IMG/VR virus record: IMGVR_UViG_3300009788_000006
Span: 18,022 to 82,021 of that record
Source of the DNA: a virus
Direction: 5' to 3' (one strand)
DNA: 64,000 nucleotides
How positions within the stretch are numbered: the stretch's first letter is position 1; the number at the start of each line of letters is the position of its first letter. Under the pieces are notes generated by a model, which was given only the letters and a program-made list of their open reading frames with translations, searched no databases and was not told where the DNA came from. The position numbers were made by a program, and so were the translations under genes. Shown here piece after piece: positions 40,233 to 46,444 of this stretch.

Positions 40233-40384
40233 AACTGCGCCTCGTCTTCGTCGTCGAGATCGGTCAGGAGGTCCCACGGCTCTAAATGGTACCCGCACTC
40301 TGGCGGGGGATCGGTGTCGAGGATTTTGTCCGCGAGCATCGCGGCGTAGTCGAGGGCGTCTTGTTCTGTGGCGGTGAGGATCAT
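40229..40384 (-). CDS. Acidic 51-residue protein
   Basis: First gene of the leftward transcript from the operator region at 40.45 kb; behind AAGGGAGACAAGCC. Ends in an acidic run (LLTDLDDEDEAQL). Function unknown. Confidence 0.6.
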   Translation of the reverse strand: MILTATEQDALDYAAMLADKILDTDPPPECGYHLEPWDLLTDLDDEDEAQL

Positions 40385-40421
40385 GGCTTGTCTCCCTTGG
40401 TCGTTCACTTGATCTGAAGAC

Positions 40422-40522
40422 AGTATAGGCAACGGCTTGCCGCATGTCAAGGCAATTCCTTGCCCTATGTCGTTGGTCTTTTCGGGCAACGGGTTGCCTT
40501 ATGGGGCGAGGTGCGGTATTGT
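40422..40522. promoter_or_regulatory. Divergent promoters with three GGCAA-N4-TTGCC operators
   Basis: Leftward promoter: TTGACA (40450-40445), 17, TATACT (40427-40422). Rightward: TTGCCT (40494-40499), 17, TATTGT (40517-40522). Palindromic 14-bp sites at 40428-40441 (exactly the leftward spacer), 40451-40464 (abutting its -35) and 40485-40498 (covering the rightward -35). One repressor could block both directions. Confidence 0.85.
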
Positions 40523-40528
40523 CGACGG

Positions 40529-40861
40529 ATGAAGAACGCACGCAGCACGCTTACCGCCCCGATCTCCTTTCGAGCTCTCCCGGTAGAGGATCGCGATTAC
40601 GATTACGCCCGTCGAGCGCTTGACGCAGCTCTCCCGGTTCGGCAGTGGGTCGTATCCTTGGCCTGGTGGCCCATCGGCAAAGTCCTGTCGTTCACAGATC
40701 CCTGGGTCGGCAGGATCTACAGGGTCAAGCGGGTCAACTCAGCGCGGTACGAGATAGTGCCGTGGTCTGAGCGCCTTGGCCGCCAACGCAAGAACGAAAA
40801 CCCGCGCGCGGTGAACTCCATCCCGGGTTACTGGGAAACCGAATCCGGATACGACGGATGA
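40529..40861 (+). CDS. Hypothetical protein, 110 residues (leaderless)
   Basis: The ATG lies 6 bases after the -10. 'VEDRDYDYARRALDAALPVRQWVVSLAWWPIGKVLSF' leads to a strand-rich, basic C-terminal half (WVGRIYRVKRVNSARYEIVPWSERLGRQ). Together with the next gene it is the first product of the rightward operator-controlled message. Confidence 0.6.
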   Translation: MKNARSTLTAPISFRALPVEDRDYDYARRALDAALPVRQWVVSLAWWPIGKVLSFTDPWVGRIYRVKRVNSARYEIVPWSERLGRQRKNENPRAVNSIPGYWETESGYDG

Positions 40862-41130
40862 AGAGCATCCGAGACATCCTCCGGCCGGCCGCCTTGGCCG
40901 AACTCAACCGCGACGGTCGCCGGCATCGTCTCGCCCGCATCTGGCGCGAGTACCACGGCCTCACCAACGAGGAGGCCGCAGCGATCTGCGGCGTGGAGCC
41001 CTACAGCTTCAGCCGCTTTGGGACCCACCGACAGCGACCGGAAGCGGGGCGGCTGGTGGCCAAGGGGATCGGGCTCGACAGCAGCACCCGGCCGTGGAAG
41101 GCGGCGGTCGCTGGCACCATCCTAGCGTAG
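40858..41130 (+). CDS. Putative HTH regulator, 90 residues
   Basis: 'HRLARIWREYHGLTNEEAAAICGVEPYSFSRFGTHRQRPEAGRL' is a good helix-turn-helix candidate (LTNEEAAAICGVEPYSFSRF). As the second gene of the operator-controlled transcript it is the best local candidate for the GGCAA-N4-TTGCC reader. Confidence 0.55.
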   Translation: MKSIRDILRPAALAELNRDGRRHRLARIWREYHGLTNEEAAAICGVEPYSFSRFGTHRQRPEAGRLVAKGIGLDSSTRPWKAAVAGTILA

Positions 41131-41186
41131 CTCAGACGGCAGAGCGCTCGGAGAGGTCGCGGGTTCGAGCCCCGCCGGACCTACCA
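41121..41186 (+). pseudogene. tRNA-like remnant without anticodon arm
   Basis: D stem GCTC/GAGC (41130-41133/41142-41145), a perfect T arm GCGGG-TTCGAGC-CCCGC (41159-41175) and CGGACCT-A-CCA at the 3' end are present. Only 13 bases separate the D and T stems, so about ten bases of the anticodon arm are missing, and the 5' acceptor strand does not pair. It is a decayed tRNA or possibly an attachment-site relic. Confidence 0.6.
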
Positions 41187-41189
41187 GCA

Positions 41190-41621
41190 AGCGGGAGGGG
41201 CGCACCTCGGGCTCTTCCCCCGGTTAGGGGTTGCCTGAGACCACGCAGAGGGTGAGAGCCTTCGACTATTCCCGTTGACCAGGGTGCGGGCCGTGTCGCT
41301 CGCTAACTGAGCACAGAGCCTGGATTTCCGCCGAACCTCTCGGCCGGTCAGGTGAAACCGGCATCCCCGCGACGCAAGACGCAAGCGCGTCCCCGTCTCC
41401 TCTGCGTGACTTTGTCCGGCCACCGCGCGCCGACATCTTTGGGAGTATCTTTTCCCCGCCTGCCCAGTTGGTGACCCGGTGGGCTGGTTTCGCGTAACCC
41501 GGGATACCGGCTGTCCGGTGCGGCTGCACCCCTGCTCGGCCACCGAAGAGGCGGAGCGCTTGTGAGAAGCTCGAGGGGTGGGCGGCTGGATCTTCGCCGC
41601 CTGCTGTAATCATGGGATCAG
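41190..41621 (-). ncRNA. Candidate structured RNA with its own promoter
   Basis: The 540 bases from 41187 to 41730 contain no convincing gene. A distant perfect 10-bp pair CACGCAGAGG/CCTCTGCGTG encloses many small hairpins: GGTGC-AGCC-GCACC, GACGC-GCTT-GCGTC, GCCGGT/ACCGGC and GCCGA/TCGGC. The promoter at 41622-41649 would start it. A 115-codon ORF (41266-41613) begins 8 bases after the -10 and could be a leaderless gene instead; its composition is poor. Confidence 0.45.
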
Positions 41622-41673
41622 TCTATACGACTCCGCCCCGGCTTTGCAACCGGAGCGGCGACGATGATTACAG
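41604..41673 (-). promoter_or_regulatory. Leftward promoter inside inverted repeats
   Basis: TTGCAA (41649-41644), 16 bases, TATAGA (41627-41622). A perfect 10-bp inverted repeat CTGTAATCAT/ATGATTACAG (41604-41613/41664-41673) flanks it, and TTGCAA sits in the loop of CCGC(T/C)CCGG...CCGGGGCGG. Probable operator for a dedicated regulator. Confidence 0.65.
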
Positions 41674-41730
41674 AGGCAGCCCGGAATCCAAGCGGGCGGA
41701 TTTCATCCTACCGCGCCGAGGTAGTGCGGG

Positions 41731-42396
41731 TCAAGCGTGACCGGCGAAGCTAAGAATCTTCCGCATCTCCGCCGCCGATTCCGGCCGGTTGCCCTGCTGA
41801 CAGGAGACAGAATAAGCGTCGAGAACCCGCTTCTTCCCGTAGTCTATGTAGAGCGTTTCTGGATCGAACGCCATCGGCTGACTTTCTGGGGTCGCATCGC
41901 GGAATCCCAGGACGCGGCGCTCCTCTCTCTGGGCCGTGAGTTGAATCTCGTCGAAAGTCTCACGCGGCAACATTTCCCGAGCCTTCTCACAAAAACACCG
42001 AAAATACAAAGACCTCCGCTCACTTCGCTTCTTTTGGATCGCCTCATTCACCAGGGCGATAGAGGCTCCGATCTCTAAGGCTTTCTCGGGGTAGTCGACT
42101 TGCAGGCCGATCAACTTCCGGCGGATTGTCGTCAGCTTTCCAAGGTCGGCGCCGGTCATTTCTTCCTTGACGGACGGAAGCCACGTCGGGGCCTTTTTCG
42201 CCGCCATGAGCCGCCGGAGCTCCTTAGTTTGGTGGGCAGTCACCATCGCGGCGTGCTTCACTCTCGACCAGTGCGGGAAATCAGCCGTGCCCTCGCCGTC
42301 ATTCCCGGCACACCGCTCCTTCTTTCTAGCCTTGCAGGATGGACACTCGAAGCCAAGAGTTTGAATCTTGACGGCATAACGACTATGTTCGGCCAC
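41731..42396 (-). CDS. Zinc-finger protein, 221 residues
   Basis: GTG start behind AAGGAGAAAAC. 'LGFECPSCKARKKERCAGNDGEGTADFPHWSRVKHA' is the C-x2-C...C...H...H finger seen in actinobacterial and phage proteins (CP.C.A..G..C......H..R...A). The rest is helical with a basic middle. Transcribed from the promoter at 42451-42478. Confidence 0.65.
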   Translation of the reverse strand: MAEHSRYAVKIQTLGFECPSCKARKKERCAGNDGEGTADFPHWSRVKHAAMVTAHQTKELRRLMAAKKAPTWLPSVKEEMTGADLGKLTTIRRKLIGLQVDYPEKALEIGASIALVNEAIQKKRSERRSLYFRCFCEKAREMLPRETFDEIQLTAQREERRVLGFRDATPESQPMAFDPETLYIDYGKKRVLDAYSVSCQQGNRPESAAEMRKILSFAGHA

Positions 42397-42450
42397 GTTT
42401 TCTCCTTACGGGCGCCGGCGAAGTTCTTTCCTCGACGGCGTCAGCGTAAT

Positions 42451-42486
42451 TCTATACGACTTGCGGCCGGTCTTGCAACCGGCCGC
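42451..42486 (-). promoter_or_regulatory. Leftward promoter with perfect palindrome at the -35
   Basis: TTGCAA (42478-42473), 16 bases, TATAGA (42456-42451). GCGGCCGGT/ACCGGCCGC (42463-42471/42478-42486) is a perfect 9-bp inverted repeat with the -35 in its loop. Nearly a copy of the promoter at 41.62 kb, including the AGTCGTATAGA segment. Confidence 0.7.
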
Positions 42487-42494
42487 GAGTCAAG

Positions 42495-42571
42495 TGGTGG
42501 CCCCGGCGGGATTCGAACCCGCAATAACCGGATTTTGAGGCCGGCGCCTTTTCCGTTTAGACCACGGAGCC
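42495..42571 (-). tRNA. tRNA, probably Leu (CAA), short variable arm
   Basis: Acceptor GGCTCCG/CGGGGCC (one G-U), D stem GTCT/AGGC, anticodon loop CTCAAAA, T arm GCGGG-TTCGAAT-CCCGC, encoded CCA. By position the anticodon is CAA. The variable loop has 5 bases, unlike ordinary leucine tRNAs, and the last pair of the anticodon stem (C-T) is a mismatch. Confidence 0.75.
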
Positions 42572-42573
42572 AT

Positions 42574-42661
42574 TGGTGCCAGGGGTAGGATTCGAACCTA
42601 CGATGGGATCTTTCGAGACCGGATTTACAGTCCGGCGCTTTCACCGCTCGGCCACCCTGGC
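42574..42661 (-). tRNA. tRNA-Tyr (GTA)
   Basis: Acceptor GCCAGGG/CCCTGGC, anticodon stem CCGGA/TCCGG with loop CTGTAAA, long variable arm, T arm GTAGG-TTCGAAT-CCTAC, CCA encoded. A normal class II tyrosine tRNA. Confidence 0.95.
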
Positions 42662-42667
42662 TGAAGT

Positions 42668-42742
42668 TGGTAGACCCCTTCGGATTCGAACCGAAAATCT
42701 TCAGATCCTAAATCTGACCGTTGCCATTTAGCCTAGAGGTCC
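42668..42742 (-). tRNA. tRNA with anticodon TAG by position (Leu?)
   Basis: Acceptor GGACCTC/GGGGTCT pairs with G-U at both ends; anticodon stem TCAGA/TCTGA with loop TTTAGGA; T arm TTCGG-TTCGAAT-CCGAA; CCA encoded. The anticodon read is TAG. The D arm is poorly formed and the variable loop is short, so the isotype is uncertain. Confidence 0.7.
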
Positions 42743-42879
42743 TGAAACGCGAAACGGCCCCCGGAGTCATCCAGGGGCCGCAAGCTCTCTCGCTGATCTG
42801 CCGCGCTTACACGGCGACGCCCCTGGCGAATGCCAGCGGATACAAGCCGGTGAGGAGTAAGCGTTGCATGCCCGAGACC

Positions 42880-43332
42880 CTATCTGAGGTTGCTGGCGGT
42901 GTCAAACACGGCCCCGCCGGTGTCACCCTTGTCTTCCCAGGTGGTAGGCTGATCTGGCGCGGTTGCGCCGGCTCTCTCCTTGCGCGCCTTCTCGGCCCGG
43001 TAGAGGAAGATCCCGGCGTCCACCCGCTTCTCGAGGGAACGGGGAAGGTCCTCGCCTGTCTCAGAGTCCCTGTAGAGCATCGGGGTTGTAAAGCCGGGGT
43101 CGTTGCCAATTTCTTTGCTTCTGCTGTACAGGTAGATCCTGCCGTCGATGTTCGCCCGAGGGAACCCGGTCTGGGAATCGATAGAGATGGTAGCGGGGTC
43201 CGCGGTCTTGGCCAGCTTTTCGTCGAGGCGGTTGCCTAGCCATCGGTTCACAAGCTCGGTTACGCTGCAATCCTCGGCAGCAGCCTCCGTCTTCAGCCGG
43301 GCGTGTAGGTCGTCGTCAATCCGTGGCCGCAT
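42880..43332 (-). CDS. Ribbon-helix-helix protein, 150 residues
   Basis: Behind AAGGAGACACC. 'MRPRIDDDLHARLKTEAAAEDCSVTELVNRWLGNRLDEKLAK' is a strand-helix-helix DNA-binding domain. The C-terminal 90 residues ('NIDGRIYLYSRSKEIG...FLYRAEKARKERAG') are not recognised. Probable repressor; its promoter has TGGT repeats near the start. Confidence 0.65.
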   Translation of the reverse strand: MRPRIDDDLHARLKTEAAAEDCSVTELVNRWLGNRLDEKLAKTADPATISIDSQTGFPRANIDGRIYLYSRSKEIGNDPGFTTPMLYRDSETGEDLPRSLEKRVDAGIFLYRAEKARKERAGATAPDQPTTWEDKGDTGGAVFDTASNLR

Positions 43333-43358
43333 GGTGTCTCCTTGGTTATTATGGACCA

Positions 43359-43387
43359 ATGGTACACCGGAACCACGGCAATGTCAA
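43359..43387 (-). promoter_or_regulatory. Leftward promoter of the RHH gene
   Basis: TTGACA (43387-43382), 17 bases, TACCAT (43364-43359). The -35 overlaps the stop of the gene upstream. Confidence 0.75.
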
Positions 43388-43671
43388 GCCCTCGCCGCGA
43401 CCTCTCCCGCCGCCGGCAGCCACACGGACAGCGACCGGCCGCAAAAGCACCGCGCGCTGTAGACCCGGCGTCCGTCATCGACCCGGAACATGGGGACCCC
43501 GTTCAGGCACTCGACCTCGATTGCGGCGCCGCAGCACTCCGACTTGCCGAAAAGATCCGTCTCGAGATAGGCCACGGGAGCGTGACGCGCGATGGCAGCC
43601 CATGTCGTCTCCCTGTCCGGGATCGGTATCCGCGCGGGTGCTCCCCGTCGCTTGCGGCTGGCCTTCTTCAT
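43384..43671 (-). CDS. Zinc-ribbon protein, 95 residues
   Basis: 'KSECCGAAIEVECLNGVPMFRVDDGRRVYSARCFCGRSL' has two Cys groups for one zinc. The start is uncertain: MKKASRKRR at 43671 is used, but ATG 43725 would overlap the upstream gene by 23 bases. Basic N-terminus. Confidence 0.55.
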   Translation of the reverse strand: MKKASRKRRGAPARIPIPDRETTWAAIARHAPVAYLETDLFGKSECCGAAIEVECLNGVPMFRVDDGRRVYSARCFCGRSLSVWLPAAGEVAARA

Positions 43672-43702
43672 TTTGGAGCTGCTCCCCTCTATCGCCGCTG
43701 CT

Positions 43703-44116
43703 TCACTGTTCGATCCTATAGCCATCCCGCCCCAGGGCTTCTTGCAGAAAGCAGAAGCCGACATTGCTGCCTAGCCACTGAATCATCGTGGCGACTAACC
43801 GGCGTTCTCGTCGAGTCAGCGGCAATTCGAATCCCGGCATGTTCTTCATCAGCATGTCGGGTAAAGACCGCGGGCGATGTTCGTGATAGCCCTGGTCGTT
43901 CTCTGCCCGCCACTGTTCGGCGAAGGCGCGCTCGAGAAGCGCGTGCTCGCTCCAGGTTCGACGTTCGAAGTATCCAACGTGTTCATCTGACGCCTGACAG
44001 TCGTGCGCCCAGGGCATTCCGTCAACGCGCTTGGCAACATCTTTGCCGCACCGAGGGCAGCTAATGCGCTTTAGTGGGCCGCCTTGGCGGGCGGTTGCTG
44101 TAGAATCTGTGCTCAT
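43703..44116 (-). CDS. Zinc-ribbon/helical protein, 137 residues
   Basis: Behind AAGGAGGATCGAACG. 'RISCPRCGKDVAKRVDGMPWAHDCQ' is a zinc ribbon, followed by helices (LLERAFAEQWRAEN; RRERRLVATMIQWLGSN). Function unknown. Confidence 0.6.
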   Translation of the reverse strand: MSTDSTATARQGGPLKRISCPRCGKDVAKRVDGMPWAHDCQASDEHVGYFERRTWSEHALLERAFAEQWRAENDQGYHEHRPRSLPDMLMKNMPGFELPLTRRERRLVATMIQWLGSNVGFCFLQEALGRDGYRIEQ

Positions 44117-44158
44117 CGTTCGATCCTCCTTGATCGTTCGGTGGTGGGTCGCTGGCTC

Positions 44159-44186
44159 TTCACCGGCCAGCGGCCCGATTATAGCA
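44159..44186 (-). repeat. Repeated promoter-leader element, copy 1
   Basis: The leftward -10 (TATAAT) and the first leader bases lie in a 24-bp segment (core GGCCAGCGGCCCGATTAT) repeated with one mismatch at 45816-45839. The leader then folds as CGCTGGC/GCCAGCG. It precedes the gene at 43703-44116. Confidence 0.65.
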
Positions 44187-44197
44187 CGCGGTAGTAG

Positions 44198-44674
44198 CTA
44201 GGTGCCGGCCGGAAAGTTAGCGACGGTGAGCACCAGCCCGCGGCAGAAGATCTCACCGTCCTCCATGATGTTGAACGCTGCCCCGCCGACGCCTTCTGCC
44301 GTGATCAGCCAGGACTCGCCGGACGGTGGGCACCACGTCGACTCGATCTTGACGGCGTTGCGTCGAGCAGCAAGCCAAGGTTCTACCGCCGCCACCACCT
44401 GGTCGTCGCTTGCCCAGTCGTCGAGCTCGCCGCTTACCTCGCTCCAAGGCCGACAAGGTCCGGCACGTCCCAGCAAGAAAGATCCCGGGCCGCCCACCTC
44501 TTCGCGGTCGACTCCATAGATCTCGACGAGATCATCGGAGGCTCCGCAGATCACGAAGAGGTCGGCGCCTTTCCACGCCTCCTGGTCTTGTCGGGACGGA
44601 TTGAAAGGGTACGCCGCTCCGTCGAGGGCGGCGGCCACGGTTGCGGCAGTGATAAGATTCTCAGTGTCGGGCAT
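44198..44674 (-). CDS. Paralogous protein 2, 158 residues
   Basis: Shares its order of motifs with the 160-residue protein at 38505-38987: ALDGAAYPFNPS, ADLFVI, VEIYGVD, ESWLITA, IFCRGLVLTVANFPAG. Behind GAGGAGACACCG, with its own TGCTATAGTCGG promoter at 44733-44746. Function unknown. Confidence 0.7.
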   Translation of the reverse strand: MPDTENLITAATVAAALDGAAYPFNPSRQDQEAWKGADLFVICGASDDLVEIYGVDREEVGGPGSFLLGRAGPCRPWSEVSGELDDWASDDQVVAAVEPWLAARRNAVKIESTWCPPSGESWLITAEGVGGAAFNIMEDGEIFCRGLVLTVANFPAGT

Positions 44675-44732
44675 CGGTGTCTCCTCGTAGACGTTGATGT
44701 GGCGGGTTGCGGTCTCAGCCGCTGCCCGTCTT

Positions 44733-44746
44733 CCGACTATAGCACA
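44733..44746 (-). promoter_or_regulatory. Leftward extended -10 promoter
   Basis: Minus strand TGTGCTATAGTCGG; nearly identical to TGTGATATAGTCGG at 45923-45936 and to the TATAAT-TCGG of 44175-44186. No clear -35 hexamer. Confidence 0.55.
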
Positions 44747-45222
44747 TTCTGCCCGGACAGAACGGCATCCCTGTTCGAAGCCTCTGCTATCTCTTGAGCT
44801 CTTTCTTCATTTCGCCGCCTAGTGCCGAGATCAGCCGTTGCTGGCACTTTCGCCCCGTGGACTAGAGCGTCAACGGCCGCCAGGTTCCATCGCGGAGTCC
44901 AGCGGATTACGATCGCCACCGCCCGGCCATGGACCAAGGCGCGGACACGGTTCTCTACCGAACCCGAAGGACCGCCGGTCGCCACTCTTTCGGCTGAACC
45001 CTGGCAGTCGGTCCACGCGGTCACAGAATCCGGACCGAGCTGGAGAGCTGCCAGGATGCCTCTCTCCAGCGCCCCGAGCTCGGCAACGTCGCTGGAAGCT
45101 CGCGGGGCAAGGCGCAGGCCGTGAGAAATCACCGCCCCGTCTGAGTCGCGGACGATGAACGCGGTATAGGCATTGCGCCCAACGGTGCCCGCATCCACGT
45201 CCACATGTAAGTCAGCAGTCAT
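44737..45222 (-). CDS. RNase H-like protein, 161 residues
   Basis: 'ADLHVDVDAGTVGRNAYTAFIVRDSDGAVISHG' supplies strands 1-3 with Asp8/Asp10; Glu48/Glu53 in 'VAELGALERGILAALQL'; Asp72 in 'AWTDCQGS'; 'RWNLAAVDALVHGA' gives the late Asp118. This is the D-E-D-D order of RNase HI. It may remove RNA from hybrids during replication or be an inactive relative. Confidence 0.7.
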   Translation of the reverse strand: MTADLHVDVDAGTVGRNAYTAFIVRDSDGAVISHGLRLAPRASSDVAELGALERGILAALQLGPDSVTAWTDCQGSAERVATGGPSGSVENRVRALVHGRAVAIVIRWTPRWNLAAVDALVHGAKVPATADLGTRRRNEERAQEIAEASNRDAVLSGQNVL

Positions 45223-45442
45223 GATGTACTGCCGGTAGCTCCTCCAGCCGCTTGCAGTGGTCCCAAATCAGCTCGCCCAGAGTAGGGAGACTGACTCCCC
45301 ACTTGCGAGCCAGGCCACCGAAGGTCAGGCCGCGCGTGTGGATCTCGTGGCAGAGGATCTCGCCGAAGCTTGCGCCGCAATCGGTTGGGTGGTCAGCGTA
45401 CTGCCGCTCGATCTCGTCGCGGAATATCTCCAGAAATGCCAT
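45212..45442 (-). CDS. HTH-like small protein, 76 residues
   Basis: 'ILCHEIHTRGLTFGGLARKWGVSLPTLGELIWDHCKRLEELP' has a helix-turn-helix look, similar to MerR/XRE recognition regions. Overlaps the RNase H-like gene by 11 bases. Confidence 0.6.
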   Translation of the reverse strand: MAFLEIFRDEIERQYADHPTDCGASFGEILCHEIHTRGLTFGGLARKWGVSLPTLGELIWDHCKRLEELPAVHHDC

Positions 45443-45490
45443 TGCTTCACAGGTCTTCGCGGTGCTGAAGCTGATGGGGCGAGATGGCCA

Positions 45491-45778
45491 TCACAGCTTG
45501 CCGTACTGAGCATCCAGCGGATTATCCCAGCCGGCCGCTAGAGAGTCGGCCGAGGACAGCGCCGCTTGCTCGACAATCCGTTCGTGCTCTTGCTCGATGA
45601 GCTCTTGCTCTGAAAGGTCGCGTGGCGCTTCTCTTTCCGGGTGACCTTCGCGAAAGAAGTTGGCGATCATTTCCGGCGTCTGAGGCCAGCGGTTGGCTTC
45701 GCCGAACCACTCGCCGCCGTCTGCGTCCTTGAACCCGTGCCAGATGAGGTCCGGCCAGTCGCTATGTCTGGGGTTCAT
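45491..45778 (-). CDS. Hypothetical acidic protein, 95 residues
   Basis: Trp-rich N-terminus (NPRHSDWPDLIWHGFKDADGGEWFGEANRW) then a charged helix. Its leader contains copy 2 of the GGCCAGCGGCCCGATTAT repeat (45816-45839). No family recognised. Confidence 0.6.
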   Translation of the reverse strand: MNPRHSDWPDLIWHGFKDADGGEWFGEANRWPQTPEMIANFFREGHPEREAPRDLSEQELIEQEHERIVEQAALSSADSLAAGWDNPLDAQYGKL

Positions 45779-45815
45779 AAGGCTTCTCGATCGGTGGTGA
45801 AGGGCTGCTGGCTAA

Positions 45816-45839
45816 TTCACTGGCCAGCGGCCCGATTAT
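45816..45839 (-). repeat. Repeated promoter-leader element, copy 2
   Basis: Copy of the element at 44159-44182 with one substitution; its leader again folds as GCTGGC/GCCAGC just after the CATAAT box. Confidence 0.65.
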
Positions 45840-45844
45840 GCTAA

Positions 45845-45918
45845 GAGGGCGGGGTCGGACTCGAACCGACATTTCCCCGTTAGAGGCACATGCCCATTAC
45901 CATGTTGCTCTCGCCCTC
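45845..45918 (-). tRNA. tRNA-like gene, isotype unclear
   Basis: Acceptor GAGGGCG/CGCCCTC and a perfect T arm GTCGG-TTCGAGT-CCGAC are clear. Two extra bases separate them, the D and anticodon stems are poor, and CCA is not encoded. The loop region GCCTCTAAC could present TCT or CTA. A promoter-like TGATATAGTCGG lies directly upstream, so it is probably transcribed. Confidence 0.55.
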
Positions 45919-45931
45919 GACTCCGACTATA

Positions 45932-46264
45932 TCACACCGCCACCCCCAACAGAATCAGGCTCTTCTCAAATCCCCGGCGCCCGCCCTTGAGTTTCGACTC
46001 CACCACCAGATCAAGCGCTTCGCCTAGCCGTTCCTGGAGCTCGACCGCAATCACCAGATCTTCGACCGTAGATACGGCAACACCCATCCGAATTGCTACC
46101 GGCTTGAGTAGATCTTCATCATCCTCAAAAAGTCGGTAAGCCAACCGCGTCAGAGTGCCCGGCAATCCCCGCCTGCCAGTCCGCCGGGCATTGCCCACCA
46201 ATGCTCGAACCGCCTCGATTCTTTCAGCTGAGTCAACGCCGGCGCTTTCCAGGCGTGTGCTCAT
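45932..46264 (-). CDS. Small protein sharing the tail protein's C-terminus, 110 residues
   Basis: The last 26 residues (VVESKLKGGRRGFEKSLILL...) are nearly identical to the C-terminus of the 1122-residue tail protein at 46445. The first 80 residues differ (helical, HTH-like 'KPVAIRMGVAVSTVEDLVIAVEL'). A shared docking or assembly tail is likely. Confidence 0.65.
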   Translation of the reverse strand: MSTRLESAGVDSAERIEAVRALVGNARRTGRRGLPGTLTRLAYRLFEDDEDLLKPVAIRMGVAVSTVEDLVIAVELQERLGEALDLVVESKLKGGRRGFEKSLILLGVAV

Positions 46265-46443
46265 GGCTTGGCCTCTTCAGCTCTGATCGTGATTTTCCCC
46301 TCCGGGGTGATCGTCACCTCGACCGAGTGGCCGAGATATGCAAACTGATAGGGATGTGTGCCACAGAGAGTCTCGGTCAGGTCTTCCAGAGTTTCGCAGC
46401 GGAACACCTCGGACTCCAGCGCCTGTAGTGGTCCTTCGTGCAT
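46261..46443 (-). CDS. 60-residue protein
   Basis: Small alpha/beta protein (FRCETLEDLTETLCGTHPYQFAYLGHSVEVTITPEGKITIRAEE), between two genes that share a C-terminal tail. It begins two bases after the tail protein's stop. Confidence 0.6.
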   Translation of the reverse strand: MHEGPLQALESEVFRCETLEDLTETLCGTHPYQFAYLGHSVEVTITPEGKITIRAEEAKP

Positions 46444-46444
46444 C

